NCBI GenBank assembly: GCA_019912385.1
Contig: JAIOIW010000022.1
Location: 1 to 40,863, forward strand
Reading direction: 5' to 3'
Length of the DNA stretch: 40,863 nt
From: Notoacmeibacter sp.
Lineage (GTDB): Bacteria; Pseudomonadota; Alphaproteobacteria; Rhizobiales; Rhizobiaceae
How positions within the stretch are numbered: position 1 is the first letter of the stretch; the number at the start of each line of letters is the position of its first letter. The position numbers and the translations under genes are program-made. The notes under the pieces were generated by a model. The model was not told the origin of the DNA and made no database searches. It was given only the letters and a program-made list of their open reading frames with translations. Shown in pieces: positions 1 to 9,479 of this stretch.

Positions 1-141
1 ACCTCAGATCAGCGCGCAGCCGACCTGCCAGTCTGGACCCACATGTACAATTGGCATCGCCCACATGGCAGCCTAAACTCAAAACCACCCATCAGTCGCC
101 TCGGCTTAACCAGCGACAACCTGTTGAGGCACCACATCTAG
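1..141 (+). mobile_element. IS481-type transposase, C-terminal fragment (cut by window edge)
   Basis: Frame 1 is open from the first base to a TAG at 139-141 and gives 46 residues. They contain YNWHRPHGSL followed by PISRLGLTSDNLL and a short tail, the typical C-terminal end of the integrase-core (DDE) transposases of the IS481 group. Only this end is in the window, so it cannot be said whether the element is complete. The TAG lies eight bases before the stop codon of the convergent M3 peptidase, so the element end must fall in or very near 141-150. No terminal inverted repeat can be identified without the other end; an ACA at 144-146 would suit an IS481 terminus but is weak evidence. Confidence 0.8.
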
Positions 142-149
142 CCACAACT

Positions 150-2210
150 TCAGATCAGGCCGCGGCCTCGCATCATCGCCTCGGGCGAAGGCAGGCGGCC
201 GCGGAAGGCCTTGTAGAGATCTTCCGGGTCGGCTGAGCCGCCGGCGGTATAGATATGCTGTTTCAGCTTTGCCGCCAGGTCGGGATCGAAGGGATCGCCG
301 GTTTCCTCGAAAGCCTCGAAGGCGTCGGCGTCGAGCACCTCCGACCACATGTAGGAATAGTAGCCCGCCGAATAGCCGTCGCCGGCGAACACATGCTGGA
401 AATGCGGCGTGCGATGGCGCATGGCGATGGCATCCGGCTTCTGCAAGGCAGCCATCGTTTCGGTCTCGAAACGGATCGGGTCATCCAACGATTCGCCGCT
501 CTGGTGGAATGCCATGTCCATCAGCGCGGAGGCGGTGAACTCCACCGTGGCAAAACCCTGGTCGAAGGTTTCGGCCGCCTTGACCTTCGAGATCAACGCG
601 GCGGGCATCGGCGCGCCGGTGCGATAGTGGCGGGCGTGCTTTTCCAGGATCTGCGGCACGGTGAGCCAGTGTTCGTAGAGCTGTGAGGGCAGTTCGACCC
701 AGTCGCGCGGGACGGCCGTGCCGGAGACCGAGGGCCAGACCGTTTCGCTCAGCATGCCGTGCAGCGCGTGGCCGAATTCGTGGAACAGCGTGCGCGCCTC
801 GTCGAGGGAGAGCAGCGCCGGCTCGCCGCCGGCGGGCCTGGCGAAATTCATGATGTTGTAGACGATCGGCATCTGGCCGCCGTCGAGCTTGTGGGCGCGT
901 TGCAGTGCGCTCATCCAGGCGCCGGAGCGCTTGGATGGGCGGTTGAAATAGTCGGCAAGGAAAGCGCCGCGCAGCGAACCGCCGGGGTTGCGGATCTCGA
1001 AGGCGCGGACGTCGCCATGCCAGGCCCTGACGTCCGGACGTGGCACAAAGGTCAGCCCGAACAGGCGGTTGGCGACGTCGAAGCAGGCCTCGACGATGTT
1101 GTCGAGCTTCAGATACGGTTTCAGCTCGGCATCGTCGAAAGCGTATTTTTCGGCGCGCAGGCGGACGGCATAGAAGCGCCAGTCCCAACCGGCGATTTCG
1201 TGGTTACTGCCCTGCGCGGCGGCGATGCGGCGCAATTCGGCTTCGTCCCCGGCCGTACGCTCGAGCGCCTTTTTCCAGACGGGAGCGAGCAGTTCATGCA
1301 CGGCGGCGGGTGTCTTGGCCATGGTGTCGTCGAGCTTGTAGGCGGCAAAGCTGTCGTAGCCGAGCAGCTTCGCCTTTTCCGCGCGCAACGCCAGTGTCTC
1401 GGCGACGATCGAGGTGTTGTCTGTCTCGCCGCCGTTCTGGCCACGCATGGTGAAGGCGCGCCAGGCGATCTCGCGCAGATCGCGGCGCGGCGAGAAGGTC
1501 ATGAACGGTTCGTAGATCGAGCGCGACAGGGTGATAGCGTATCGCCCCGGCTTGCCGCGCGTTTCCGCCGCCTCGGCCATGGCGCCGACGAGGAACTCCG
1601 GCAGGCCGGCAATGTCGTCGGCGTCGAGGACATGGACCCAGCCGGCCTCGTCGGCGAGCACATTTTGCCCGAAGGCCGCGCCGAAACCCGCCAGCCGCTC
1701 GCTGATCTCCGCCAATCGCGCCTTGTCGGCGGTACCCAGCCTGGCACCCGAACGCACAAAGGACTTCCAGGTCAGTTCCAGGACACGGCCGGTTTCTGCA
1801 TCGAGCGCGAGTTCGTCGCGGCGCCGGTAAAGCGCATCGATGCGGGCAAAAAGACGCTCGTTCATGTAGATCGCGGAGAAGTGGCGCGCCATCAGCGGCG
1901 ACAATTCGCGCTCCAGCGCCATGATTCCGGCATTGGTGTCGGCACCCGCCAGGCCCCAGAAGACCGCGGCGACGCGCGAGAGCGGCCGGCCCGCCAGTTC
2001 GAGCCGGACAAGCGTGTTGTCGACGGTCGGGCCGTCGGGATCGGCCGTGATCGCCTCGATCTCGGCGACATGGGCGGCGAAGGCGGCATCGAAGACCGGC
2101 TTGAAATCGGCCGCGTCGATCCGCCCATAGTCGGGCAGGCCCAGTTCCCCGCTCCAGCGGGTCAGCGGATGGGTGGCGAGATCGACGGTCACGGCATGGC
2201 CTTTCTGCAT
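150..2210 (-). CDS. M3 family zinc metallopeptidase (oligopeptidase A / peptidyl-dipeptidase type)
   Basis: A 686-residue cytoplasmic oligopeptidase of family M3A, which degrades short peptides released by proteases. The zinc site is plain: HEFGH at residues 477-481 supplies two histidines and the catalytic glutamate, and E506 in the downstream VELPSQ segment is the expected third ligand. The length matches PrlC/Dcp-type enzymes. There is no signal peptide. The ATG at 2208-2210 has no clear Shine-Dalgarno sequence. The protein ends in a normal Lys/Arg-rich C-terminus (RGRGLI), so the adjacent insertion-sequence fragment seems not to have truncated it. It is transcribed towards that fragment and away from the divergent MarR gene. 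PrlC and Dcp cannot be told apart here. Confidence 0.93.
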   Translation of the reverse strand: MQKGHAVTVDLATHPLTRWSGELGLPDYGRIDAADFKPVFDAAFAAHVAEIEAITADPDGPTVDNTLVRLELAGRPLSRVAAVFWGLAGADTNAGIMALERELSPLMARHFSAIYMNERLFARIDALYRRRDELALDAETGRVLELTWKSFVRSGARLGTADKARLAEISERLAGFGAAFGQNVLADEAGWVHVLDADDIAGLPEFLVGAMAEAAETRGKPGRYAITLSRSIYEPFMTFSPRRDLREIAWRAFTMRGQNGGETDNTSIVAETLALRAEKAKLLGYDSFAAYKLDDTMAKTPAAVHELLAPVWKKALERTAGDEAELRRIAAAQGSNHEIAGWDWRFYAVRLRAEKYAFDDAELKPYLKLDNIVEACFDVANRLFGLTFVPRPDVRAWHGDVRAFEIRNPGGSLRGAFLADYFNRPSKRSGAWMSALQRAHKLDGGQMPIVYNIMNFARPAGGEPALLSLDEARTLFHEFGHALHGMLSETVWPSVSGTAVPRDWVELPSQLYEHWLTVPQILEKHARHYRTGAPMPAALISKVKAAETFDQGFATVEFTASALMDMAFHQSGESLDDPIRFETETMAALQKPDAIAMRHRTPHFQHVFAGDGYSAGYYSYMWSEVLDADAFEAFEETGDPFDPDLAAKLKQHIYTAGGSADPEDLYKAFRGRLPSPEAMMRGRGLI

Positions 2211-2258
2211 GGGTGCGTTGCGCCGGATTTAGGCGTCGCGGAGCGCCGGCGCAATGGC

Positions 2259-2286
2259 TTGACGGCAACGGGAGGGTTAATATAGA
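2259..2286 (+). promoter_or_regulatory. Putative sigma-70 promoter of the marR-MFS operon
   Basis: TTGACG at 2259-2264 and TATAGA at 2281-2286 are separated by 16 bases. They lie just ahead of the palindromic half-sites at 2289-2309 and about 40 bases upstream of the MarR start codon. This is a sequence match only. Confidence 0.45.
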
Positions 2287-2288
2287 TC

Positions 2289-2309
2289 CCTTATTATAAG
2301 GCTTCCTTA
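2289..2309. promoter_or_regulatory. Putative MarR operator: three alternating CCTTA half-sites
   Basis: CCTTA (2289-2293), TAAGG (2297-2301) and CCTTA (2305-2309) alternate in orientation with an exact 8-base period. The first pair lies in a perfect 13-base palindrome, CCTTAT-T-ATAAGG. The second pair forms TAAGG-CTT-CCTTA. The cluster begins just after the proposed -10 box and ends 14 bases before the MarR ATG, the usual place for autorepression. The assignment to this MarR protein is inferred from position. Confidence 0.55.
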
Positions 2310-2323
2310 CTAAATGATGGAAC

Positions 2324-2785
2324 ATGTCCGATATCGATCCCGACTCCATCGGTTTCCTGGTTTCCGACCTTGCCCGGCTGATTCGCGCGGCGATGGACCG
2401 CGCCAATGCCGCTTCCGGCATCGGCGTCACGCCGGGCGAGGCGCGCGTACTGGCCTATTCCGCGCGCTCGGGGCCGGTGCGCCAGAACCGCCTCGCCGAG
2501 TTGATCGGGATCGAGGCGATGACGCTGTCGGGTTATCTCGACGCGCTGGAGGCCAAGGGGCTGATCGCGCGCGAAGCCGACCCCGCCGACCGCCGTGCCA
2601 AGATCGTGCGGCTTCTGCCCGCGGCAGACAGCGTGCTTGAGGCCATCGCCGGGTCGGCGGCGGCGCTGCGTGGCACGCTGAGCGCAGGATTTACCGCCGG
2701 CGAGTGGGCGGAACTCAAGGCGGCCTTGATTCGCATCCGTTCCAATCTGTGCGAAAGAGCGGAGGAGAAGCCCGCCAATGAATGA
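2324..2785 (+). CDS. MarR family transcriptional regulator
   Basis: A 153-residue winged-helix regulator. The MarR fold is recognisable from the helix-turn-helix segment (residues about 45-75, RLAELIGIEAMTLSGYLDALEAKG) followed by the wing with the conserved DPADRRAK motif near residues 86-93. MarR proteins are dimeric and usually repress a neighbouring pump until a small phenolic or hydrophobic ligand binds. The stop codon overlaps the next gene's start by 8 bases, so the two are translationally coupled; this regulator most likely controls the efflux gene and itself. The upstream promoter and palindromic half-sites at 2259-2309 fit autoregulation. The ligand is unknown. Confidence 0.9.
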   Translation: MSDIDPDSIGFLVSDLARLIRAAMDRANAASGIGVTPGEARVLAYSARSGPVRQNRLAELIGIEAMTLSGYLDALEAKGLIAREADPADRRAKIVRLLPAADSVLEAIAGSAAALRGTLSAGFTAGEWAELKAALIRIRSNLCERAEEKPANE

Positions 2786-4079
2786 GCGCATGAAGACCGC
2801 GGTGGAGGCCGCGCCACCGGCTGTGCCGCTGATGAGCGAGCGGCGGGTGTCGCTGATCGGCGCCATGTTCGTGGTCATCGGCCCGATCACAATGGCGCTC
2901 TATACGCCGGCAATGACCGAAATCGTCAAGGCCTTCGGGACCACCGAGTCGGTCGTCAAGATGACGCTGGCACTCTATTTTGCCGGCTTTGCGCTGGGGC
3001 AGCTTTTCGCCGGGCCGGTTTCCGACGCGCTCGGCCGACGGCCGGTCACGATCGGCTTCATGGCGGTCTATCTTGTCGCCTCCATGGTCGCGCTGTTCGC
3101 GCCGTCGATCGGGGTGCTGCTTGTGGCGCGGTTCATCCAGGGCTTCGGCGCGTCGGCGGGGGTGGCGATCGCGCGCGCAATTGTCCGCGACCTGTTCGCC
3201 CACGAAGCCTCGTCGCGGATCATGAACCTGATCGGCATCATCCTGGCGATCGGCCCGGCGCTGGCGCCGACCATCGGCGGGCTGACCCTGGAGATCGCCG
3301 GGTGGCGGGCGATCTTCGTCATCATGGCCGGTTTCGGACTTGCCGTTGTCGCCACGGCGTTGCTTGCGCTGAAGGAAACGGTCGATGCCGACCCGGCGCG
3401 GCTCAATCCGCTGACGCTTCTGCGCTCCTATGCGACGCTTTTCACCAGCGGCCGGTTCATGACCGTATCGCTGGCGCTCGGCGCTTCGATCGGGGCGATC
3501 TACGCCCAGGCGACATTCCTGCCCTTCATCATGATGGATCGCGTCGGCCTGTCGCCCGCCGAATTCGGACTGTCGATGATGTGCCAGTCCGGCAGCTTCT
3601 TCGCCGGTGCACTGGCCGTGCGGCGGCTGATGCGCTCCTACAGCGCCTATTCGCTGGTGCCGGTCGGGCTCGTCCTGATCGCGATCGGCAGCGCCGGCAC
3701 GTTGCTGCTCAATTTCTGGGAACCGGATTTCGCGCGGGTGATGGTCCCCGTTGCGTTCTACGCTTTCGGCATCGCCTTCGTGATGCCGGCCCTGTCGACA
3801 GCGGTTCTGGCGCCATTCCCGCGTATGGCAGGGGCCGCTGCCGCGCTCAGCGGGTTCATGCAGATGGGATCGGGGCTGCTGGTCGGCTCGATCGGGGCCA
3901 TGATGGGCGATCCGGTGCGGGCGATGGGCCTGCTCATTCCGGCCATGGGTCTCGTCGCCATCACGTCCTATGCCGCCTACCGCCGGCACTCCCATGCCGG
4001 CGAAGCGGAACCGCGCGGGGACGTCATCGCTTCGATGCCGGCCGGGCGCACGATGCTGGGCAAAAATCCCGACCCCTGA
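2778..4079 (+). CDS. MFS drug efflux transporter, Bcr/CflA type (DHA1)
   Basis: A 433-residue inner-membrane protein with about twelve hydrophobic segments. Major facilitator motif A is present after TM2 (GPVSDALGRRPV), and the antiporter motif C region in TM5 reads ILAIGPALAPTIGG. Together with length and the opening LIGAMFVVIGPITMALYTPAM, this places it with Bcr/CflA-like proton-driven drug exporters of the DHA1 group. It begins inside the MarR gene (ATGAATGA overlap) and is thus its likely target. It ends 18 bases from the convergent argG stop. The substrate cannot be read from sequence. The polar 30-residue C-terminal tail is longer than in typical Bcr proteins. Confidence 0.9.
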   Translation: MNERMKTAVEAAPPAVPLMSERRVSLIGAMFVVIGPITMALYTPAMTEIVKAFGTTESVVKMTLALYFAGFALGQLFAGPVSDALGRRPVTIGFMAVYLVASMVALFAPSIGVLLVARFIQGFGASAGVAIARAIVRDLFAHEASSRIMNLIGIILAIGPALAPTIGGLTLEIAGWRAIFVIMAGFGLAVVATALLALKETVDADPARLNPLTLLRSYATLFTSGRFMTVSLALGASIGAIYAQATFLPFIMMDRVGLSPAEFGLSMMCQSGSFFAGALAVRRLMRSYSAYSLVPVGLVLIAIGSAGTLLLNFWEPDFARVMVPVAFYAFGIAFVMPALSTAVLAPFPRMAGAAAALSGFMQMGSGLLVGSIGAMMGDPVRAMGLLIPAMGLVAITSYAAYRRHSHAGEAEPRGDVIASMPAGRTMLGKNPDP

Positions 4080-4097
4080 TCGCGGGCCGCGGGCTGG

Positions 4098-5321
<1,224 letters not shown>

Positions 5322-5419
5322 TTTCTGTTCCGTACAGGCAATCGAAGGCGCGACGGGGTGGCCTTCAGGGTCGCGGCACTTTACTCATTGTGCGGCCGCG
5401 CTCAAGCACTCAATGGCGT

Positions 5420-6220
5420 TTACTCGATAAGACGGGAAGCGGATTCATCCATCATGGGGCGCCGCAGTTCCTCGCGCGCAAAAATCCACATGTCGAGAAG
5501 GCTCATCAGCGCGAAGACCATCAGCGTGGCGAGCGCGCCGAGCACCACGTCGGACAGGTAGTGGCCACCGAATGCGATGCGCAGACCGCTGGCGAAGACC
5601 GCCAGCGCCAGCGCCACCGCGATGGCCGCCTTGCGCCAGGGCCGCGGCACGATGAAGGCGAGGCAGACCAGCCAGAAGGCGCTGGAAGCCTCGCCGGAGA
5701 TGAAGGAGCAGTTCGCCGGGCAGTAATCGGTCTTGATCCCGGCGGGCACGAAGGGAAGATTGCCGCCGAACAGGTCGGTATGGACGGGACGGGGGCGTCC
5801 CCAGTTCTGCTTCAACAGCGCATTGGTGAACAGCAGCGGTCCCACGATCATGGTCCACATCAGCGTGAACTTGAAGCGGATGCGCGGGTCGGCAAGCGAG
5901 CGCTCCTGGTACCAGCGCCATGCAGCATAGAGCGCAACCAGCACCGTGAGCGCGACGGGCAGCGTGCGATTGAAATCCCTCAAGACCTGCCAGAAGGGAT
6001 CATGGGCGAGCGCGAACGAACCGCAGACCTTGCCGGCGGTGTCCGCATCGCAGGCCTTGGCAATAAAGAACTGCCCGGAAAGCGCGATGTCCAGCTCCGG
6101 CCAGTTGTAAAAAAATACCGCGAGGGCGAGCCATGCCAAGGCGAGCGCGACGACGGTCGCGGGGCGGCCCCATATTCCGAAAACCTTGCTGGCTGGCGGC
6201 AGCGGTGCGGCAGACGACAT
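5420..6220 (-). CDS. PAP2 family membrane phosphatase (lipid phosphatase type)
   Basis: A 266-residue integral membrane protein of the type 2 phosphatidic acid phosphatase family. The signature blocks are in order: K-x6-RP (KQNWGRPRP), then CSFISGEAS where most members have PSGH, then R-x5-H-x3-D in RIAFGGHYLSD. The second block therefore carries Glu in place of the usual His. Lipid A phosphatases (LpxE/LpxF) and undecaprenyl-pyrophosphate phosphatases belong to this superfamily; a lipid A role is possible but not shown. I chose the ATG at 6218-6220 because GGAA sits about 8 bases upstream. An ATG at 6232 and a longer frame from 6271 also exist, but the latter would run into the divergent LysE gene. 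Hydrophobic segments cover most of the protein. Confidence 0.88.
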   Translation of the reverse strand: MSSAAPLPPASKVFGIWGRPATVVALALAWLALAVFFYNWPELDIALSGQFFIAKACDADTAGKVCGSFALAHDPFWQVLRDFNRTLPVALTVLVALYAAWRWYQERSLADPRIRFKFTLMWTMIVGPLLFTNALLKQNWGRPRPVHTDLFGGNLPFVPAGIKTDYCPANCSFISGEASSAFWLVCLAFIVPRPWRKAAIAVALALAVFASGLRIAFGGHYLSDVVLGALATLMVFALMSLLDMWIFAREELRRPMMDESASRLIE

Positions 6221-6291
6221 GACTATTTCCATGGATTGCGGATGGCGATGGGGATATGACGAATGCGGCAAAATTACAACTGTGGTCCGAC

Positions 6292-6933
6292 ATGTCCTTC
6301 GTTCCCGACAGCACCGTCCTCGTTCCCTTCACCATCGCGACGGTGATCCTGGCAATCACGCCCGGCCCCGACATGACGCTGTTCGTCGGCCGCGCCTTGA
6401 CCCAGGGGCGCGCGGCGGGATTTGCCGCCATGGCCGGGACGTTCTGCGGGATCACGGTCCATGCCTTCCTGGTCGCCGCCGGCATTTCGGCGCTCATCGT
6501 CGCTTCGCCCGAGGCGTTCTTCGGACTCAAGCTGTTCGGCGCGGGCTACCTGGTGTTTCTCGCGTGGCAGGCGATCGTCAAGGGCTCGGCGTTTTCGCCC
6601 GGCGGCGGGCCGGTCCGGCGCCAGTCGCTGTTGCGCAACTGGCTTGCCGGGGTTGGCGTCAACCTGTCCAATCCCAAGATCATCCTGTTCTACATGACCT
6701 TCCTGCCGCAGTTCGTGTCGGCGAGCGATCCGCAGGCGCCGGCAAAGCTGTTCTTCCTCGGCGTACTGTTCATCGCCGTCTCGATCCCGATCACCGCGCC
6801 GATGGTGCTGGCGGCCGACACGTTCTCGATGCTGCTGAAGCGCAATCCGACGGTGACACGGGCGATCGACTGGCTGTTCGCCGGTGTGTTCTCGGCCTTC
6901 GCGGTCAGGATCCTGTTGACATCGAACCGCTGA
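6292..6933 (+). CDS. LysE/RhtB family amino-acid exporter
   Basis: A 213-residue inner-membrane protein with six hydrophobic segments. The N-terminal TPGPDM motif (in ILAITPGPDMTLFVGRAL) and the NLSNPKIILFYMTFLPQF block are the hallmarks of LysE/RhtB exporters of amino acids or homoserine lactones. The start at 6292 places the motif at the usual distance from the N-terminus; an in-frame ATG at 6256 would add twelve polar residues. It is divergent from the PAP2 gene, with about 70 bases between the preferred starts. Its last 29 bases overlap the end of the convergent membrane protein gene at 6905. Confidence 0.92.
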   Translation: MSFVPDSTVLVPFTIATVILAITPGPDMTLFVGRALTQGRAAGFAAMAGTFCGITVHAFLVAAGISALIVASPEAFFGLKLFGAGYLVFLAWQAIVKGSAFSPGGGPVRRQSLLRNWLAGVGVNLSNPKIILFYMTFLPQFVSASDPQAPAKLFFLGVLFIAVSIPITAPMVLAADTFSMLLKRNPTVTRAIDWLFAGVFSAFAVRILLTSNR

Positions 6934-7372
6934 CCGGCATTCGCCACGAGCCCGAATGTCGGCCGGCGACGAACCAATAGACCCAGCCGGCGACGAGGCC
7001 GGCGGCTGTCAGGGCAGCAATCAGTCCGGTGTCGGTGAAAATCGCCCCCGGCTTTGCGGCCGCGAACGAGACGGCGGCCAGCGTGGCGCCCGCCCCGCCG
7101 ATGGCGTGGGCAAGCCAGTCGCGCGCCGTGCCGAACTCGGCCGCCGCAATCAGCACGCTGGCGGGCAGGAACAGGTGGTAGCCTGCCCAGGCGGCCAGCA
7201 CGGGAACGGTCAGCACCGAAGTGATTGCAAGCATGTCGCGGCTTTCCGGCATTTCCGGCGAAAGCCCGCCGAGAACTAGCAGGTGGATGAAACCGGAGAG
7301 CGCCAGGCAAGCCAGAGCATAGGCGAAGACGATTGCGGCGAAGCGGACCAGCAGCCGGAAGATCGCGCTCAT
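6905..7372 (-). CDS. Hypothetical four-helix membrane protein
   Basis: A 155-residue protein that I do not recognise. It has four strongly hydrophobic segments (about residues 8-30, 40-65, 75-100 and 108-130) and short polar loops, so it should sit in the inner membrane. The ATG at 7372 is chosen because it overlaps the rlmN stop as ATGA, giving an rlmN-linked operon; the frame continues upstream only through rlmN in another reading frame. The stop lies 29 bases inside the 3' end of the convergent LysE gene, so its last nine residues are encoded opposite that gene. The link with RlmN is genomic only. Confidence 0.75.
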   Translation of the reverse strand: MSAIFRLLVRFAAIVFAYALACLALSGFIHLLVLGGLSPEMPESRDMLAITSVLTVPVLAAWAGYHLFLPASVLIAAAEFGTARDWLAHAIGGAGATLAAVSFAAAKPGAIFTDTGLIAALTAAGLVAGWVYWFVAGRHSGSWRMPVSGSMSTGS

Positions 7373-8595
7373 TCGCCGCCGTGGCCAGCGATCATCATCG
7401 CCTCGAGCGCGAGGCGGTCGGTCTTCTTCAGCCGCTCCGATTCCGACTTCAACTGGCCGCAGGCGGCGAGGATGTCGCGGCCGCGCGGGGTGCGGATGGG
7501 CGAGGCATAGCCGGCTTGGTTGATGAAGTCGGCGAATTTCTCGATCTGCTCCCAATCCGAGCACTCGTAACTCGAGCCCGGCCAGGGATTGAACGGGATC
7601 AGGTTGATCTTGGCCGGAATGCCTTTGAGCAGGCGCACGAGATCGCGCGCGTCGACGAGCGAATCGTTAACGCCCTTCAGCATGACGTATTCGAAAGTGA
7701 TGCGGCGCGCGTTCGACAGGCCGGGATATTCGCGGCACGCCTTGAGCAACTCGGCCAGCGGATACTTCCGGTTGATCGGCACCAGCTCGTCGCGCAGTTC
7801 ATCGTTGGTCGCGTGCAGCGAGATCGCCAGCATGACGCCGATCTCGTCGCCGGTGCGGTAGATCTCCGGCACGACGCCGGAGGTCGAGAGCGTGATGCGG
7901 CGCTTCGACAGGGACAGGCCGTCGCCGTCGGAGGCGATCAGCAGCGCCTTCTTCACCTCGTCGAAATTATAGAGCGGCTCGCCCATGCCCATCATCACGA
8001 TGTTGGTGACCTTGCGCTCGGTCACCGGCACGATCGCACCGGCAGGTGTGTCATGGCCGGGGAAGTCGCCGAGCCGGTCGCGGGCGATCAGCAACTGGGC
8101 CAGGATCTCGCCAGCGGTCAGGTTGCGGACCAGCTTCTGGGTGCCGGTGTGGCAGAACGAGCAGTTGAGCGTGCAACCGACCTGCGAGGAGATGCACAGC
8201 GTGCCGCGCCCTTCCTCGGGAATGTAGACCGTCTCGATCTCGACCGGCCTGCCGGCGCCGCGTGAGGGGAAGCGGAACAGCCACTTACGGGTGCCGTCGC
8301 TCGAGATCTGCTCCTCGACGATCTGAGGGCGGGAAATGTCGAAACTTTCTGCCAGGCGGGCGCGCAGGTCCTTCGAGACGTTGAACATGGCGGAAAATTC
8401 GGACACGCCGCGCACATAGAGCCAGTGCCAGAGCTGGCCGACGCGCATGCGCAACTGGTGCCGCGGCACGCCGATCGACGCCAGCGCCTCGGCGAGTTCA
8501 TCGCGCGTGAGTCCGATCAGGCCCGGCTTTTCGGACCCTGTCGTGGCAGGCATCGCGCGTCCGGTGCGTGCGGAGAGGTCGAGTGTCGTTGTCAT
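7369..8595 (-). CDS. rlmN: 23S rRNA (adenine-2503-C2)-/tRNA (adenine-37-C2)-methyltransferase RlmN
   Basis: A 408-residue radical-SAM enzyme that methylates C2 of A2503 in 23S rRNA and of A37 in some tRNAs. The [4Fe-4S] motif C-x3-C-x2-C is at residues 141, 145 and 148 (CTLNCSFC). The SAM-binding [12 protein letters not shown] segment and the later [22 protein letters not shown] block are typical of RlmN. The N-terminal helix-rich domain aligns with family members; about 20 extra residues precede it. Upstream, TTGAAA (8629-8634) and CATTTC (8607-8612), 16 bases apart on the minus strand, form a weak promoter match. It is followed by the four-helix membrane protein with a 4-base overlap. Confidence 0.97.
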   Translation of the reverse strand: MTTTLDLSARTGRAMPATTGSEKPGLIGLTRDELAEALASIGVPRHQLRMRVGQLWHWLYVRGVSEFSAMFNVSKDLRARLAESFDISRPQIVEEQISSDGTRKWLFRFPSRGAGRPVEIETVYIPEEGRGTLCISSQVGCTLNCSFCHTGTQKLVRNLTAGEILAQLLIARDRLGDFPGHDTPAGAIVPVTERKVTNIVMMGMGEPLYNFDEVKKALLIASDGDGLSLSKRRITLSTSGVVPEIYRTGDEIGVMLAISLHATNDELRDELVPINRKYPLAELLKACREYPGLSNARRITFEYVMLKGVNDSLVDARDLVRLLKGIPAKINLIPFNPWPGSSYECSDWEQIEKFADFINQAGYASPIRTPRGRDILAACGQLKSESERLKKTDRLALEAMMIAGHGGE

Positions 8596-8713
8596 CTTTT
8601 CCGTCGGAAATGTACGGCTTTACCGCCGTTTCAACAGGGCTGCCACATAGCATGTCCGCCCGGCATCGTCACCCGCATATCGGTTCGCCGGCTTGGCGCT
8701 GCAAGATGCCGAC

Positions 8714-8740
8714 AAAAAAGCCGGAGCGCGCGCCCCGGCC
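8714..8740 (-). terminator. Rho-independent terminator of the ialB-like gene
   Basis: On the minus strand, GCCGG and CCGGC arms (8735-8739 and 8720-8724), with further GC pairs inside, are followed directly by six T residues (8719-8714). It sits 24 bases after the IalB stop codon and separates it from rlmN. Confidence 0.85.
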
Positions 8741-8763
8741 TCATCCCTTGTTTGCGGGCGATC

Positions 8764-9267
8764 CTACTTGCACTCGGAGATCGATTTCAGCGCGGCACTC
8801 ACGCCCTTCAGCGAGAAGGAATATTTCGTGTTGTTGCCGCGGCCGGAAACGGCCGAGACCTGCATGCTGGCGCCCGCGCGCATCGCGGCGATCAGTTGCG
8901 GCTCCTCGGCGGCATTCTCCAGCCAGGCATATTTGCCTTGGACGAACATGGAGAAGTCCTTGTCGCCGGTGTTCACCGTGACCTTGGAGTTTTCCTTCAT
9001 GGTGTAGGAGGTGACGAATTGCGGCTCGTAGGACACGTTCTGCCCCGGCTTCATGGAGACGATGAAATAGATGTCGCCATGGTCGAGCGAGTTGGGCTCC
9101 TTCGTCTCGGGAACCGAAAGAACGTAACAGACCGTTCCCTCCTTCTGGTTCTTGTAGCTGAAGGTGCCCCAGGCAGAAAATTGCTGCAGCCGCTGGGAGG
9201 TCTGGGCGGCAGCCGGGATTGCGGCAAGAATGATCAGCGTTGCCAGGCTGGCTTTCAGTCCACGCAT
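8764..9267 (-). CDS. Invasion-associated locus B (IalB) family secreted protein
   Basis: A 167-residue protein with a cleavable signal peptide (MRGLKASLATLIILAAIPAAA, about residues 1-21). The mature part follows the IalB pattern: QRLQQFSAWGTFSY near its start, a CYVLSVP strand, a central VSMKPGQNVSYEP block and a C-terminal SLKGVSAALKSISEC. Two cysteines (in CYVLS and in the final ECK) could form a disulfide in the periplasm. The family is named after a Bartonella erythrocyte-invasion protein, but it is widespread in non-invasive Hyphomicrobiales and its biochemical role is unknown. A strong terminator follows. The 212-base upstream region carries a perfect 14-base palindrome. Confidence 0.88.
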   Translation of the reverse strand: MRGLKASLATLIILAAIPAAAQTSQRLQQFSAWGTFSYKNQKEGTVCYVLSVPETKEPNSLDHGDIYFIVSMKPGQNVSYEPQFVTSYTMKENSKVTVNTGDKDFSMFVQGKYAWLENAAEEPQLIAAMRAGASMQVSAVSGRGNNTKYSFSLKGVSAALKSISECK

Positions 9268-9351
9268 TGGTTCGCGGTTTCCCCGTCGTCCGTTGTTTCT
9301 TCCGTGGCCCGCTGGCGGCGGACGGCTGGCTTCATTTTGAGGCAGTCAGGG

Positions 9352-9365
9352 TTACCGATCGGTAA
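9352..9365. promoter_or_regulatory. Perfect 14-base palindrome TTACCGATCGGTAA, operator candidate
   Basis: The palindrome lies in the 212-base gap 9268-9479, with its centre about 92 bases upstream of the IalB start. Its form resembles operators of dimeric helix-turn-helix repressors such as TetR members, but no such regulator gene is adjacent. Apart from this site I see nothing clear in the gap. Confidence 0.4.
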
Positions 9366-9479
9366 ACGTGAGCGCGATCGGCCGACTGTCACTCGGGAAT
9401 GAAGCCCTACCCGCAAATGATCTAAAAAGCCACGAAAAAGGCAATAGTTTGACTGTGCGCGGGGTTTGACGCGGGCGTG

